Shown here: positions 1 to 6,375 of the stretch, in pieces | Numbering within the stretch: position 1 is the first letter of the stretch | How the letters are laid out: each line of letters starts with the position of its first letter | Assembly: GCA_945947925.1 (NCBI GenBank) | Contig: CAMEZU010000020.1 | Span: 1 to 15,522 of the forward strand | DNA from: an uncultured Verrucomicrobiota bacterium | Lineage (GTDB): Bacteria; Verrucomicrobiota; Kiritimatiellia; RFP12; UBA1067 | Length of the DNA stretch: 15,522 nucleotides | Direction: 5' to 3' | The notes under the pieces: model-generated | Database searches by the model: none | The model's input: the letters and a program-made list of their open reading frames with translations, nothing else | What the model was told of the DNA's origin: nothing | Translations under genes and position numbers: made by a program

Positions 1-918
1 CAGACCAAGCGCTGGAACCCGAAGATGAAGGGCTACATCTTCGACAAGCGCAACGGCATCCACATCATCGACCTCACGCAGTCCGTGACGCTCCTCGACG
101 AGGCCGCCGCGTTCCTCCGCGACACCGTCCTCGCCGGCAAGAACATCCTCTTCGTCGCGACGAAGAAGCAGGTCGCCGAGATGGTCAAGGACGCCGCGAC
201 GAGCGTCGGCCAGTTCTACATCACCGAGCGCTGGCTCGGCGGCACGCTCACGAACGCCAAGACGATCCGTTCGTCCGTGAAGCGCATGCGCCAGCTCCAG
301 GCCACGGCGAAGGCCAACGGCGGCGAGCTCTCCGAGCACAAGCAGGAGGCCTCGATGCTCCGCCGCGAGCTCGCGAAGCTCGAGAAGAACCTGACGGGCA
401 TCGCCGACATGGCCGAGCAGCCCGGCGCCGTCGTCGTCGTGGACGTCGTCCGCGAGGCCAACGCCGTCAAGGAAGCGGTCCGTCTCCACATCCCGGTCGT
501 CGCGATCGTCGACACGAACGCCGATCCGGAGCCGATCGACTACGTCATCCCGGGCAACGACGATTCCGTCCGCGGCGTCGAGCTCATCCTCAACGGTCTC
601 ACCAAGGTCGTCAAGACCGCCGCTGACGAGTACAGCGCCAAGGCTGCCGAGGAGAACAAGAAGCGCGAGGCCGCCCGCAAGGAGCGTGACGACGCCGAGA
701 AGGCCGCCCGCGCCGAGCGCAAGGCGAAGTCCGCCGCGAAGAAGCCGGCCGCCGGCGCCGCCAAGAAGGCCACCGTCGCCGTCAACGTGAAGGCCGCCGC
801 CCGCGCCGCCAAGGAAGCCGCCGAGGCGAAGGCCAAGGCCGACCTCGAAGCGAAGCGCCAGGCTGCCGTCGTCGAGGCCGAGGCCGCCGTCGCTGCGGCG
901 GCTCCCGCCGCCGAGTGA
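1..918 (+). CDS. rpsB: 30S ribosomal protein S2 (5' partial), with long Lys/Ala-rich tail
   Basis: Structural protein of the small ribosomal subunit, needed for S1 docking. The reading frame is open from base 1 and enters at QTKRWNPKMKGYIF, which matches S2 from about residue 19 in E. coli, so roughly 18 N-terminal residues and the start codon lie outside the window. The ATG at 25 is an internal Met. Diagnostic segments follow: NGIHIIDL, FVATKKQ, RWLGGTLTN, and DTNADPEPIDYVIPGNDDS at about 510-570. The globular domain ends near 620. After it come about 100 residues almost entirely of Lys, Ala, Glu and Arg, giving an estimated total of about 320 residues against about 240 in E. coli. The tail is probably helical and basic; it may contact rRNA (inference). 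It is followed by tsf, the usual rpsB-tsf order. Confidence 0.97.
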   Translation, partial: QTKRWNPKMKGYIFDKRNGIHIIDLTQSVTLLDEAAAFLRDTVLAGKNILFVATKKQVAEMVKDAATSVGQFYITERWLGGTLTNAKTIRSSVKRMRQLQATAKANGGELSEHKQEASMLRRELAKLEKNLTGIADMAEQPGAVVVVDVVREANAVKEAVRLHIPVVAIVDTNADPEPIDYVIPGNDDSVRGVELILNGLTKVVKTAADEYSAKAAEENKKREAARKERDDAEKAARAERKAKSAAKKPAAGAAKKATVAVNVKAAARAAKEAAEAKAKADLEAKRQAAVVEAEAAVAAAAPAAE

Positions 919-1025
919 TGAACGATGAAGGATGAGTGATGAGGGGCGGATTCGTCCGCCTGTCATCGCTCTCCATTCAGAATCATCACATTCCACCCTT
1001 CATCCTTCACCATTCATACCTCATA
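917..1025. repeat. Mirrored 7-nt repeat arrays flanking a hairpin, rpsB-tsf spacer
   Basis: The spacer is built almost wholly of repeats. Left arm 917-944 is four tandem 7-mers (GATGAAC, GATGAAG, GATGAGT, GATGAGG) that begin on the rpsB stop codon. It is followed by a perfect hairpin, GGCGGA-TTCG-TCCGCC, at 945-960. Right arm 998-1025 is four 7-mers of complementary type (CTTCATC, CTTCACC, ATTCATA, CCTCATA), and more degenerate copies can be read from about 974. The arms are reverse-complement related, so the transcript could fold into one long imperfect stem capped by the UUCG hairpin, ending just before the tsf start. There is no U-tract, so it does not look like a standard terminator. It could be a repeat-family insertion, a processing site or a translational control element. 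Confidence 0.75.
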
Positions 1026-1031
1026 TTTACT

Positions 1032-1880
1032 ATGGCTATTACGATTGACATGATCAAGCAGCTCCGCGAGGCGACCGCCGCCGGCATGGGCGCTTGCAAG
1101 GAAGCTCTCAACGCCTGCAACGGCAACATGGACGAGGCCGTCAAGTATCTCCGCGAGAAGGGTCTCGCCGTCGCCGCCAAGCGCGTCGACAAGGAGTCCA
1201 AGCAGGGCATCGTCGCGCTGGCCGAGTCCGCCGACAAGAAGACCATGGCGCTCGCCGAGGTCAACTGCGAGACCGACTTCGTCGCGAAGACCGAGGCCTT
1301 TGTCAAGTTCGTCAACGACGCGGCCGCGGTCGCGCTCGAGGGCAAGGACATCGAGGCGACGCTCAACGACGACTTCAAGATGCTCCTCACCAAGACGGGC
1401 GAGAACGTGAAGATCCGCCGCAGCGAGCGTTATGCGCTCGAGGGCAACGGCGTCATTTCCGGCTACATCCACATGGGCGGCAAGATCGGCGTCCTCGTGG
1501 ACCTCGAGACCGGCTGCGAGAAGTGCGCGGCGAACCCGGCGGTGGCCGAGGCGGCTCACATGATCTGCCTGCAGATCGCCGCGAACGCGCCGAAGTACAT
1601 CAACCCGGAGGACGTCCCCCAGGCCGAGATCGACGCCGAGCTCGAGATCAAGCTCAACGCGCTCAAGGAGCAGAAGGGCAAGCTTCCGCCGGAGCAGGCG
1701 CTCGTCGGCATCAAGAAGGGCATGGCCGCGAAGTACTGCACCCAGGTGTGCCTCACGAAGCAGGACTACGTCGCGGACGGCGAGCTGACCGTCGAGAAGT
1801 ATCTCGAGAAGGTCGCGAAGGACAACGGCCTGATGCCGCTCAAGATCCGCCGCTTCTGCCGCATGCAGCTCGGCGCCTGA
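1032..1880 (+). CDS. tsf: Elongation factor Ts
   Basis: Guanine-nucleotide exchange factor that releases GDP from EF-Tu in the cytoplasm. At 282 residues it is the usual length (E. coli 283). The N-terminal UBA-like domain (about residues 1-50; IDMIKQLREATAAGMGACKEAL, then NMDEAVKYLREKG) is followed by the core with the EF-Tu-contacting TDFVAK motif (about residues 80-85). The C-terminus, IRRFCRMQLGA, matches the family ending. I chose ATG 1032 because the family consensus begins there; the frame is open upstream to 936, but that stretch encodes the repeat spacer. No Shine-Dalgarno sequence precedes 1032: the leader is A/T- and C-rich, so initiation probably relies on an unstructured leader, ribosomal protein S1 or coupling. 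The gene is probably co-transcribed with rpsB and ends at the terminator at 1905-1939. Confidence 0.96.
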   Translation: MAITIDMIKQLREATAAGMGACKEALNACNGNMDEAVKYLREKGLAVAAKRVDKESKQGIVALAESADKKTMALAEVNCETDFVAKTEAFVKFVNDAAAVALEGKDIEATLNDDFKMLLTKTGENVKIRRSERYALEGNGVISGYIHMGGKIGVLVDLETGCEKCAANPAVAEAAHMICLQIAANAPKYINPEDVPQAEIDAELEIKLNALKEQKGKLPPEQALVGIKKGMAAKYCTQVCLTKQDYVADGELTVEKYLEKVAKDNGLMPLKIRRFCRMQLGA

Positions 1881-1890
1881 GTCGCGCACG

Positions 1891-1960
1891 CCGCAAGGTG
1901 AAAGGAGAAGCCGCAGCCGTGAGCTGCGGCTTCTCTTTTCCCCGGCGGCGCACCTTGCGG
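1891..1960 (+). terminator. Strong intrinsic terminator nested in an outer inverted repeat
   Basis: A perfect 13-bp stem (1905-1917 GAGAAGCCGCAGC with 1923-1935) has the 5-nt loop CGTGA and is followed by TTTTC at 1936-1940. It starts 24 nt after the tsf stop. Outward pairing of 1900-1904 with 1936-1940 (one G-T wobble) can extend the stem to about 18 bp. A second, outer perfect 10-bp inverted repeat (1891-1900 CCGCAAGGTG and 1951-1960 CACCTTGCGG) encloses the whole structure. The inner hairpin alone is enough to call termination of the rpsB-tsf transcript; the role of the outer repeat is unknown. Confidence 0.9.
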
Positions 1961-2000
1961 ACACCTGACCCGAATGGACAATGGCATCGGAATCCGGGGG

Positions 2001-2029
2001 TGGACGAATCCGTGCCGTTTCGGTATAAT
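2001..2029 (+). promoter_or_regulatory. Sigma70-type promoter for the yeiH-like gene
   Basis: A perfect -10 box TATAAT (2024-2029) lies 17 bp after a -35-like TGGACG (2001-2006; 4 of 6 to TTGACA). Predicted transcription start is near 2036. The ATG at 2058 follows at about 22 nt, with AAAGGA at 2044-2049 as ribosome-binding site. The position just after a strong terminator supports a new transcription unit. Confidence 0.75.
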
Positions 2030-2057
2030 CGGGTTTCTAAAAGAAAGGACGGCACGG

Positions 2058-3416
2058 ATGACGGCGAACGAGGAGAACGAACAGGTCAAGGCGGAGAAAT
2101 TCAAGCTCAGCGATCTCTGGAAGAAGGAGGACTGGCTTTCGATCTGGGGAGCGTTCCTGGTCATTGCGGTGGCGGCGGTCGGCGTCTTGTCCGGCCTGTA
2201 CGACTTCTCCGGAGCGAAGTTCGCCGCCTGGGGCGAGGGCAAGCCGTTCCTCGCCGTCTTCACGAAGGCGTTCGGCCTCAAGCTGGCGCTGACCTTCGCC
2301 GCCTTCGCCGCGCTCTTCACGGCCGGCAACCGGCTGGAGGGACGGAAGGCGGGACGCTTCTTCGTGGCCTTCGCGGGGCTCTTCCTCCTGACGTGCGCCG
2401 TCCGTCTCCTCTCCGCCCAGGTGACCTTCAACCGCTATCTCGAGTACGCCTTCTGGGCGCTGATCCTCGGCCTTGCCGTCAGCAACACGGTGAAGACGCC
2501 CGGCTGGCTCAAGCCGGCGCTTCGGACCGAGTTCTACATCAAGACGGGACTCATCCTCCTCGGCGCGCAGGTGCTGTTCTCGAACATCCAGAAGTTCGGC
2601 CTCTACGGTCTCGGCATCGCCTGGGGCGTCACCCCGATCGTCATCGTCTTCATGTGGTGGTTCGGCGTCAAGGTGCTGAAGATCAAGAACAAGCCGCTCG
2701 TCATCACCGTCGCCGCCGCGACCTCGGTCTGCGGAACCTCGGCGGCCATCGCGGCCGCAGCCGCCGCCAAGGCGAAGAAGACGGACCTCGCGTTCGCCGT
2801 CGGCACCTCGCTCATCTTCACCGTTCTCATGATGGTGGGCCTGCCGTTCTTCATCAAGGCCGTCTTGATCGAACCGATGATCGGCGGCGCGTGGATCGGC
2901 GGCACCGTGGACTCGACCGGCGCGGTCGTGCTGGCGGGACAGGCCCTCGGCGACATCGGAGGACAGGTCGCCGCGCTCGTGAAGATGATTCAGAACATCC
3001 TCATCGGCTTCGTCGCTCTCGCCATCGCGATTTTCTTCACGACGCGCGTCGACGCGGACAGGTCCGCGGGCGGCAAGGTCGGCGTCAGCGAAATCTGGCA
3101 TCGGTTCCCGAAGTTCATTCTCGGCTTCGTCTTCGCCTCGCTCTTCTTCTCCTTCGTCATGCAGCCCGTCGTCGGTGTCGAGCAGACGAATGCCGTCATC
3201 AAGCACCTGAAGGAGTTCCAGAACTGGGCCTTCGCGCTCGCGTTCACCTCGATCGGCCTCGAGACGAACTTCAAGGAGCTGTGCGGACAGGTCCAGGGCG
3301 GGAAGCCGTTCCAGCTCTACATCGTCGGACAGGTCTTCAACCTGGTCCTGACGTTCCTCGTCGCGTGGCTGCTCCTGTCGGGGCGGATCTTCCCGGTCCC
3401 GACGATCAACACCTGA
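2058..3416 (+). CDS. YeiH-family (UPF0324) putative sulfate exporter, integral membrane protein
   Basis: Polytopic inner-membrane protein of 452 residues. The YeiH/Cons_hypoth698 family is annotated as putative sulfate exporters, but direct biochemical proof is thin. Family-typical segments are GLILLGAQVLFSNIQKFG, VCGTSAAIAAAAAAKAKK (a small-residue-rich helix), GGAWIGGTVDSTGAVVLAG and the late helix AFTSIGLETNF. About ten or more hydrophobic helices follow a charged N-terminal stretch of about 35 residues (ANEENEQVKAEKFKLSDLWKK). I chose ATG 2058 over the in-frame ATG at 1974 because the promoter spans 2001-2029 and AAAGGA sits 8 nt upstream. The small membrane gene at 3421 follows after 4 nt and probably shares the transcript. 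The family is clear; the substrate is not visible from sequence. Confidence 0.87.
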   Translation: MTANEENEQVKAEKFKLSDLWKKEDWLSIWGAFLVIAVAAVGVLSGLYDFSGAKFAAWGEGKPFLAVFTKAFGLKLALTFAAFAALFTAGNRLEGRKAGRFFVAFAGLFLLTCAVRLLSAQVTFNRYLEYAFWALILGLAVSNTVKTPGWLKPALRTEFYIKTGLILLGAQVLFSNIQKFGLYGLGIAWGVTPIVIVFMWWFGVKVLKIKNKPLVITVAAATSVCGTSAAIAAAAAAKAKKTDLAFAVGTSLIFTVLMMVGLPFFIKAVLIEPMIGGAWIGGTVDSTGAVVLAGQALGDIGGQVAALVKMIQNILIGFVALAIAIFFTTRVDADRSAGGKVGVSEIWHRFPKFILGFVFASLFFSFVMQPVVGVEQTNAVIKHLKEFQNWAFALAFTSIGLETNFKELCGQVQGGKPFQLYIVGQVFNLVLTFLVAWLLLSGRIFPVPTINT

Positions 3417-3420
3417 GGCG

Positions 3421-3702
3421 GTGAAGCGATTCGCCGCAATCCTGACGGCCGTCGTCATGGTCCTCGCCCTGGCGGCCGCCGCCTACGCGATGGTCCGCCA
3501 CCTCGGACTCGTCGACGGACTCGACTTCGGCTGCGGACAGTACTACTACACCGACATCCCGAACTGGCAGGACTACTTCTCCGGCGAAGCCTACCGCGAC
3601 CGGCTTCCGAAGGCGCTGTACTTCGTCCTCTTTTTTGCGTGGGGCTACGTGACGTACCGCTTCTGGAAATGGGTCGACGCCCGTTCCTCGGACGACGCGT
3701 GA
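3421..3702 (+). CDS. Small two-helix membrane protein next to the YeiH homologue
   Basis: A 93-residue hypothetical protein. It starts with GTG, 4 nt after the yeiH-like stop codon, with GAGG of that junction as a weak ribosome-binding site, which points to translational coupling. One hydrophobic helix lies at about residues 4-24 and a second at about 64-82 (ALYFVLFFAWGYVTYRFW). Between them is a polar, aromatic-rich segment (GQYYYTDIPNWQDYFSGEAYRDR) that should lie outside the membrane, on the side opposite both termini. I do not recognise a named family. Position suggests an accessory subunit or partner of the transporter, but that is inference from adjacency alone. The stop codon is only 7 nt before the -35 box of bioB. 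Confidence 0.7.
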   Translation: MKRFAAILTAVVMVLALAAAAYAMVRHLGLVDGLDFGCGQYYYTDIPNWQDYFSGEAYRDRLPKALYFVLFFAWGYVTYRFWKWVDARSSDDA

Positions 3703-3709
3703 CGTTTCG

Positions 3710-3738
3710 TGGACAAGGGAAGGTGCCTGTGGTAGACT
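3710..3738 (+). promoter_or_regulatory. Promoter for bioB-hydE, predicted leaderless transcript
   Basis: TGGACA (3710-3715; 5 of 6 to TTGACA) and TAGACT (3733-3738; 4 of 6 to TATAAT) are separated by exactly 17 bp. The expected transcription start, about 7 nt after the -10 box, is near 3745, two bases before the ATG at 3747. No ribosome-binding site precedes that ATG, which fits leaderless translation. A second in-frame ATG lies at 3753. Confidence 0.6.
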
Positions 3739-3746
3739 ATTGGGCC

Positions 3747-4724
3747 ATGAGCATGCTGGAGAACATTGTCGAGCGGATCAAGGCCGGCGGGGACATCACG
3801 CCGGAGGAGGCCGTGTCCCTGCTGAAAGGCGGGGAGCAGGAGGCGCTGCACGAGGCGGCGCACGCCGTCACTGAGCATTTCAAGCCGGACCATTTCGATT
3901 TCTGCGCCATCATCAACGCCCGGAGCGGACGCTGCAGCGAGAACTGCAAGTGGTGCGCCCAGTCCGCCCACTGGTCCACCGGCTGCGAGACCTACGGCTG
4001 GATCGGCACCGAGACCTGCGTCGCGGAGGCGCAGAAGGCGGAGGCGAACGGCGTCGGGCGCATCGCGATCGTCACTGCGGGACGGGGACAGTCCCCGGCG
4101 CAGGTCGACGAGATCTGCGCGGCCCTGCGGGCGATGCGCGCGGGGTGCGGACTCTCCCTTTGCGCGAGTCTCGGCCTCGTCTCCCGCGACGACCTGAAGA
4201 AGCTATGGGACGCGGGCCTCCGGCGCATTCATTGCAACATGGAGACCGCGCCGAGCCGCTTCAAGACGCTCTGCACGACGCATACGGTCGAGGAGAAGCT
4301 CGCGACCATCCGCGCCGCGCGCGAACTCGGCTTCGAGGTCTGTTCGGGCGGCATCATCGGGATGGGCGAGACGGACGAGGAGCTCGTCGAGTTCGGCTTC
4401 GCCCTCAAGGAGATCGGTCCCGATTCCATCCCGGTCAACATCCTTCACGCGATTCCCGGAACGCCGCTCGGGGACAGTCCCCGGCTCCCGATCGGCCGCA
4501 TACTCGACGCGGTCGCGATCCTGCGCCTCATCAATCCGAAGACGCCGCTCCGCTTTGCGGGCGGACGCCGCGACCTAACGGACGAGGAGGCCGCGCGCTG
4601 CGTCTACGTCGGGATGAACGCCGGCATCCAGGGTCCTCTCCTCACCACGCCCGGCAGCGACTACGCGGACGACCGCCAGCTCGCGAAGAACGCCGGCTAT
4701 GCCGTCACGAGGTCCCTCGCATGA
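3747..4724 (+). CDS. bioB: Biotin synthase (radical SAM), anaerobe-like variant
   Basis: Converts dethiobiotin to biotin by sulfur insertion, the last step of biotin synthesis. It has 325 residues. The radical-SAM cluster motif is CSENCKWC (Cys63, Cys67, Cys70), followed by AQSAHW as in BioB. SLCASLG and VCSGGIIGMGETDEE carry the cysteines equivalent to E. coli Cys128 and Cys188, and LRFAGGRRDL carries the conserved Arg. The position of E. coli Cys97 (in RFCIGAA) reads RIAIVTAGRG here, with no Cys. An extra Cys appears in the segment KTLCTTHT. This pattern resembles BioB of obligate anaerobes, some of which are reported to use a different auxiliary Fe-S cluster. The start at 3747 matches the family and the promoter. 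It overlaps hydE by ATGA. Two copies of a 16-bp palindromic word lie inside the gene (4083-4098, 4469-4484). Confidence 0.9.
   Translation: MSMLENIVERIKAGGDITPEEAVSLLKGGEQEALHEAAHAVTEHFKPDHFDFCAIINARSGRCSENCKWCAQSAHWSTGCETYGWIGTETCVAEAQKAEANGVGRIAIVTAGRGQSPAQVDEICAALRAMRAGCGLSLCASLGLVSRDDLKKLWDAGLRRIHCNMETAPSRFKTLCTTHTVEEKLATIRAARELGFEVCSGGIIGMGETDEELVEFGFALKEIGPDSIPVNILHAIPGTPLGDSPRLPIGRILDAVAILRLINPKTPLRFAGGRRDLTDEEAARCVYVGMNAGIQGPLLTTPGSDYADDRQLAKNAGYAVTRSLA
4083..4098. repeat. Palindromic word CGGGGACAGTCCCCGG, copy 1 in bioB
   Basis: The arms CGGGGAC and GTCCCCG surround a central A. An identical 16-bp copy occurs at 4469-4484. Here it is read as codons R-G-Q-S-P, at a loop after the TAGRG segment. 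Confidence 0.7.
4469..4484. repeat. Palindromic word CGGGGACAGTCCCCGG, copy 2 in bioB
   Basis: Identical to 4083-4098 but in a different reading frame (G-D-S-P-R), after the GTPL segment where BioB proteins vary in sequence. Identity despite the frame change points to a DNA-level repeat and not to a repeated protein motif. Confidence 0.7.
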
Positions 4725-5758
4725 CGACGGACGAGATCCTCGCGCTTCTCAGGACGGACCGTCCCGACGACCTCTTCGCCGCGGCCTATGCCGAGAAGTG
4801 CACGCGCGTCGGCAAGCGCGTTTCGCTCCGCGGCCTCATCGAGTTCTCCAACGTCTGCGGCAAGAACTGCTACTACTGCGGCATCCGCGCCGGCAACGCG
4901 AAGGTCGCGCGCTACCGGCTGAGCGAGGACGAGATCGTCGCCGCCGCGCGCCAGGCGGAACGGGCGCGGTACGGGAGCGTTGTCCTCCAGTCCGGCGAAG
5001 TCGCGAGCGAGGCGAACACGGCGTTCGTCGAGCGCGTCGTGAGCCGCCTTCACGCGGAATTCGGGGACGCCCTCGGCGTCACGCTCTGTCTCGGCGAACA
5101 GTCCGAGGAGACGTACCGCCGCTGGCGTGCGGCGGGCGCGCACCGCTATCTCCTGCGCATCGAGTCGTCCAATCCCGAGCTCTATGCGAAGCTCCACCCC
5201 GCGAGCCATTCCTGGCAGGCGCGCGTCGACTGCCTGCGGACGCTGAAGCGCCTCGGCTACATCACCGGAAGCGGCGTGATGATCGGCGTCCCCGGGCAGA
5301 CCCTCGAGGACCTCGCCGGCGACATCGCGTTCTTCGCGCAGGAAGACCTCGACATGATCGGGATGGGGCCTTTCATCCCGCACCCCGACACGCCGCTCGG
5401 CGAGGGACTTGCGATGACGCCGGACTGGAAACGCCGCCAGGTCGAGCTCGGCTGCCGCATGATCGCCGTCGCGCGCCTTGCGCTCAAGGACGTCAACATC
5501 GCCGCAACGACCGCGCTCGAGGCACTCGATCCGCAGGGGCGCGAGAAGGGTCTCCTGGTGGGCGCGAACGTCATGATGCCGAACGTGACGCCGGCGAAAT
5601 GCCGCGGCGACTACAAGCTCTATTCCGACAAGCCCTGCCAGGACGAAAGCGCCGACCTCGTCGGCGACGTCCTCGAGCGCCGCATCCGGTCGATCGGCGA
5701 GGAGGTCAACTGGTCCGACCGCGGCGATCCGCTGCACTTTAGCCGACGCAACGGATAG
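4721..5758 (+). CDS. hydE: [FeFe]-hydrogenase H-cluster radical SAM maturase HydE
   Basis: Radical SAM enzyme that, with HydF and HydG, builds the H-cluster of [FeFe] hydrogenases. The 345 residues fit the family (about 350). The cluster-binding motif CGKNCYYC (Cys46, Cys50, Cys53) sits in IEFSNVCGKNCYYCGIRAGN, the hallmark HydE context. Further family segments are VVLQSGE, LCLGEQSEETYRRW, RIESSNPELYAKLHP, GVMIGVPGQTLEDLAGDI, IGMGPFIPHPDTPL and GANVMMPNVTPAKCRGDYKLY. The start ATG overlaps the bioB stop as ATGA, so the two are translationally coupled. HydF, HydG and the hydrogenase are not in this window. The related methylornithine synthase PylB is a less likely alternative. The 3' end faces pdxT, with 14 nt between their stop codons. 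Confidence 0.9.
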   Translation: MTTDEILALLRTDRPDDLFAAAYAEKCTRVGKRVSLRGLIEFSNVCGKNCYYCGIRAGNAKVARYRLSEDEIVAAARQAERARYGSVVLQSGEVASEANTAFVERVVSRLHAEFGDALGVTLCLGEQSEETYRRWRAAGAHRYLLRIESSNPELYAKLHPASHSWQARVDCLRTLKRLGYITGSGVMIGVPGQTLEDLAGDIAFFAQEDLDMIGMGPFIPHPDTPLGEGLAMTPDWKRRQVELGCRMIAVARLALKDVNIAATTALEALDPQGREKGLLVGANVMMPNVTPAKCRGDYKLYSDKPCQDESADLVGDVLERRIRSIGEEVNWSDRGDPLHFSRRNG

Positions 5759-5772
5759 GGACGCGGGGGATT

Positions 5773-6375
5773 TCAGATTGGGGGAGGCGAGGACGCCTCC
5801 CCGACGGGGCGGGTGCTGACGGCGGCGAGGAAGAGGCGGTGAAAGGACGGGTTTGCGTCGATTTCCGGATGGAAGGCAGCGGCGAAGAGATGGCCCTGAC
5901 GGACGGCGACAGGCGTGCCGTCCAGCGTGACGAGCGGTTCGACGGAAGGACCGGCCGACACGATTCTCGGGGCGCGGATGAACGTGAGCGGAACGGACGG
6001 CCCGTCCGTCAGCGGCGCCTCGGCGTGAAAGCTCCCGAGCTGGCGTCCGTAGGCGTTTCGCTCGACCGTGACGTCGAGGAGGCCGAAGTGGACGGTTGGG
6101 TCGTCTTTGATCGCCCTGGCGAGCAGGATGAGTCCCGCGCACGTGCCGAGCGTCGGGAGTCCGCCGGCGATTTTCCGCTTGAGCGGCGCGAAGAGTCCGA
6201 GCTCGCGCAGGAGCTTCCCCTGCACCGTCGATTCGCCGCCCGGGAGGATGAGTCCGTCGAACGGTGCGTCAAGGTCGCGCCGCTCGCGGATCTCGAACGG
6301 CGCGGCGCCGAGTTCGGCAATCCGCCGTTCGTGTTCGATGAAGGCCCCCTGAAGGGCAAGGACGCCGATGCGCAT
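5773..6375 (-). CDS. pdxT: PLP synthase glutaminase subunit PdxT
   Basis: Class I glutamine amidotransferase that hydrolyses glutamine and channels ammonia to PdxS for pyridoxal 5'-phosphate synthesis (DXP-independent route). It has 200 residues. The start MRIGVLALQGAFIEH is typical. The oxyanion region is PGGEST (45-50), the nucleophile is Cys79 in LGTCAGLILLA, and the His-Glu pair is His169 and Glu171 in FHPEI; the triad is complete. I chose ATG 6375 over the GTG at 6378 because it overlaps the pdxS stop as TGATG, matches the family start and has GGGGG upstream. The last residues (VGEASSPPPI) form a short non-conserved tail overlying the hairpin at 5781-5802. It is co-transcribed with pdxS and forms the usual PdxS12:PdxT12 complex. 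Confidence 0.96.
   Translation of the reverse strand: MRIGVLALQGAFIEHERRIAELGAAPFEIRERRDLDAPFDGLILPGGESTVQGKLLRELGLFAPLKRKIAGGLPTLGTCAGLILLARAIKDDPTVHFGLLDVTVERNAYGRQLGSFHAEAPLTDGPSVPLTFIRAPRIVSAGPSVEPLVTLDGTPVAVRQGHLFAAAFHPEIDANPSFHRLFLAAVSTRPVGEASSPPPI
5781..5802. other. Perfect hairpin at the hydE/pdxT convergence
   Basis: GGGGAGGCG (5781-5789), loop AGGA, CGCCTCCCC (5794-5802). It lies within the last codons of pdxT and 22 nt past the hydE stop. No U-tract follows on either strand, so it is not a standard intrinsic terminator, but it could block or protect the converging transcripts' 3' ends. Confidence 0.45.

Noticed and set aside
917..1025. CRISPR-like array
   Set aside because: Units are 7 nt and contiguous, with no spacers of CRISPR length and no cas genes; this is a simple tandem repeat.
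936..1031. Upstream extension of tsf to ATG 936
   Set aside because: The 32 added residues translate the repeat spacer and are absent from EF-Ts; family homology starts at 1032.
1974..2057. Upstream start for the yeiH-like gene at 1974
   Set aside because: A promoter with perfect TATAAT lies inside this stretch, and ATG 2058 has a well-spaced ribosome-binding site.
1094..3424. 776-codon plus-strand frame across tsf, the terminator and the yeiH-like gene
   Set aside because: Runs through a strong terminator and two recognised genes in another frame; the product is a low-complexity Arg/Gly sequence.
3639..3746. Upstream extension of bioB to ATG 3639
   Set aside because: It overlaps the end of the small membrane gene and the promoter, and the added residues do not resemble BioB.
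4721..5758. Methylornithine synthase PylB instead of HydE
   Set aside because: The motif context (IEFSNVCGKNCYYCGIRAGN, GANVMMPNVTP) fits HydE, and no other pyl genes are present in the window.
5781..5802. Bidirectional intrinsic terminator between hydE and pdxT
   Set aside because: The hairpin is perfect, but neither strand has a following U-tract, so it is listed only as a hairpin.
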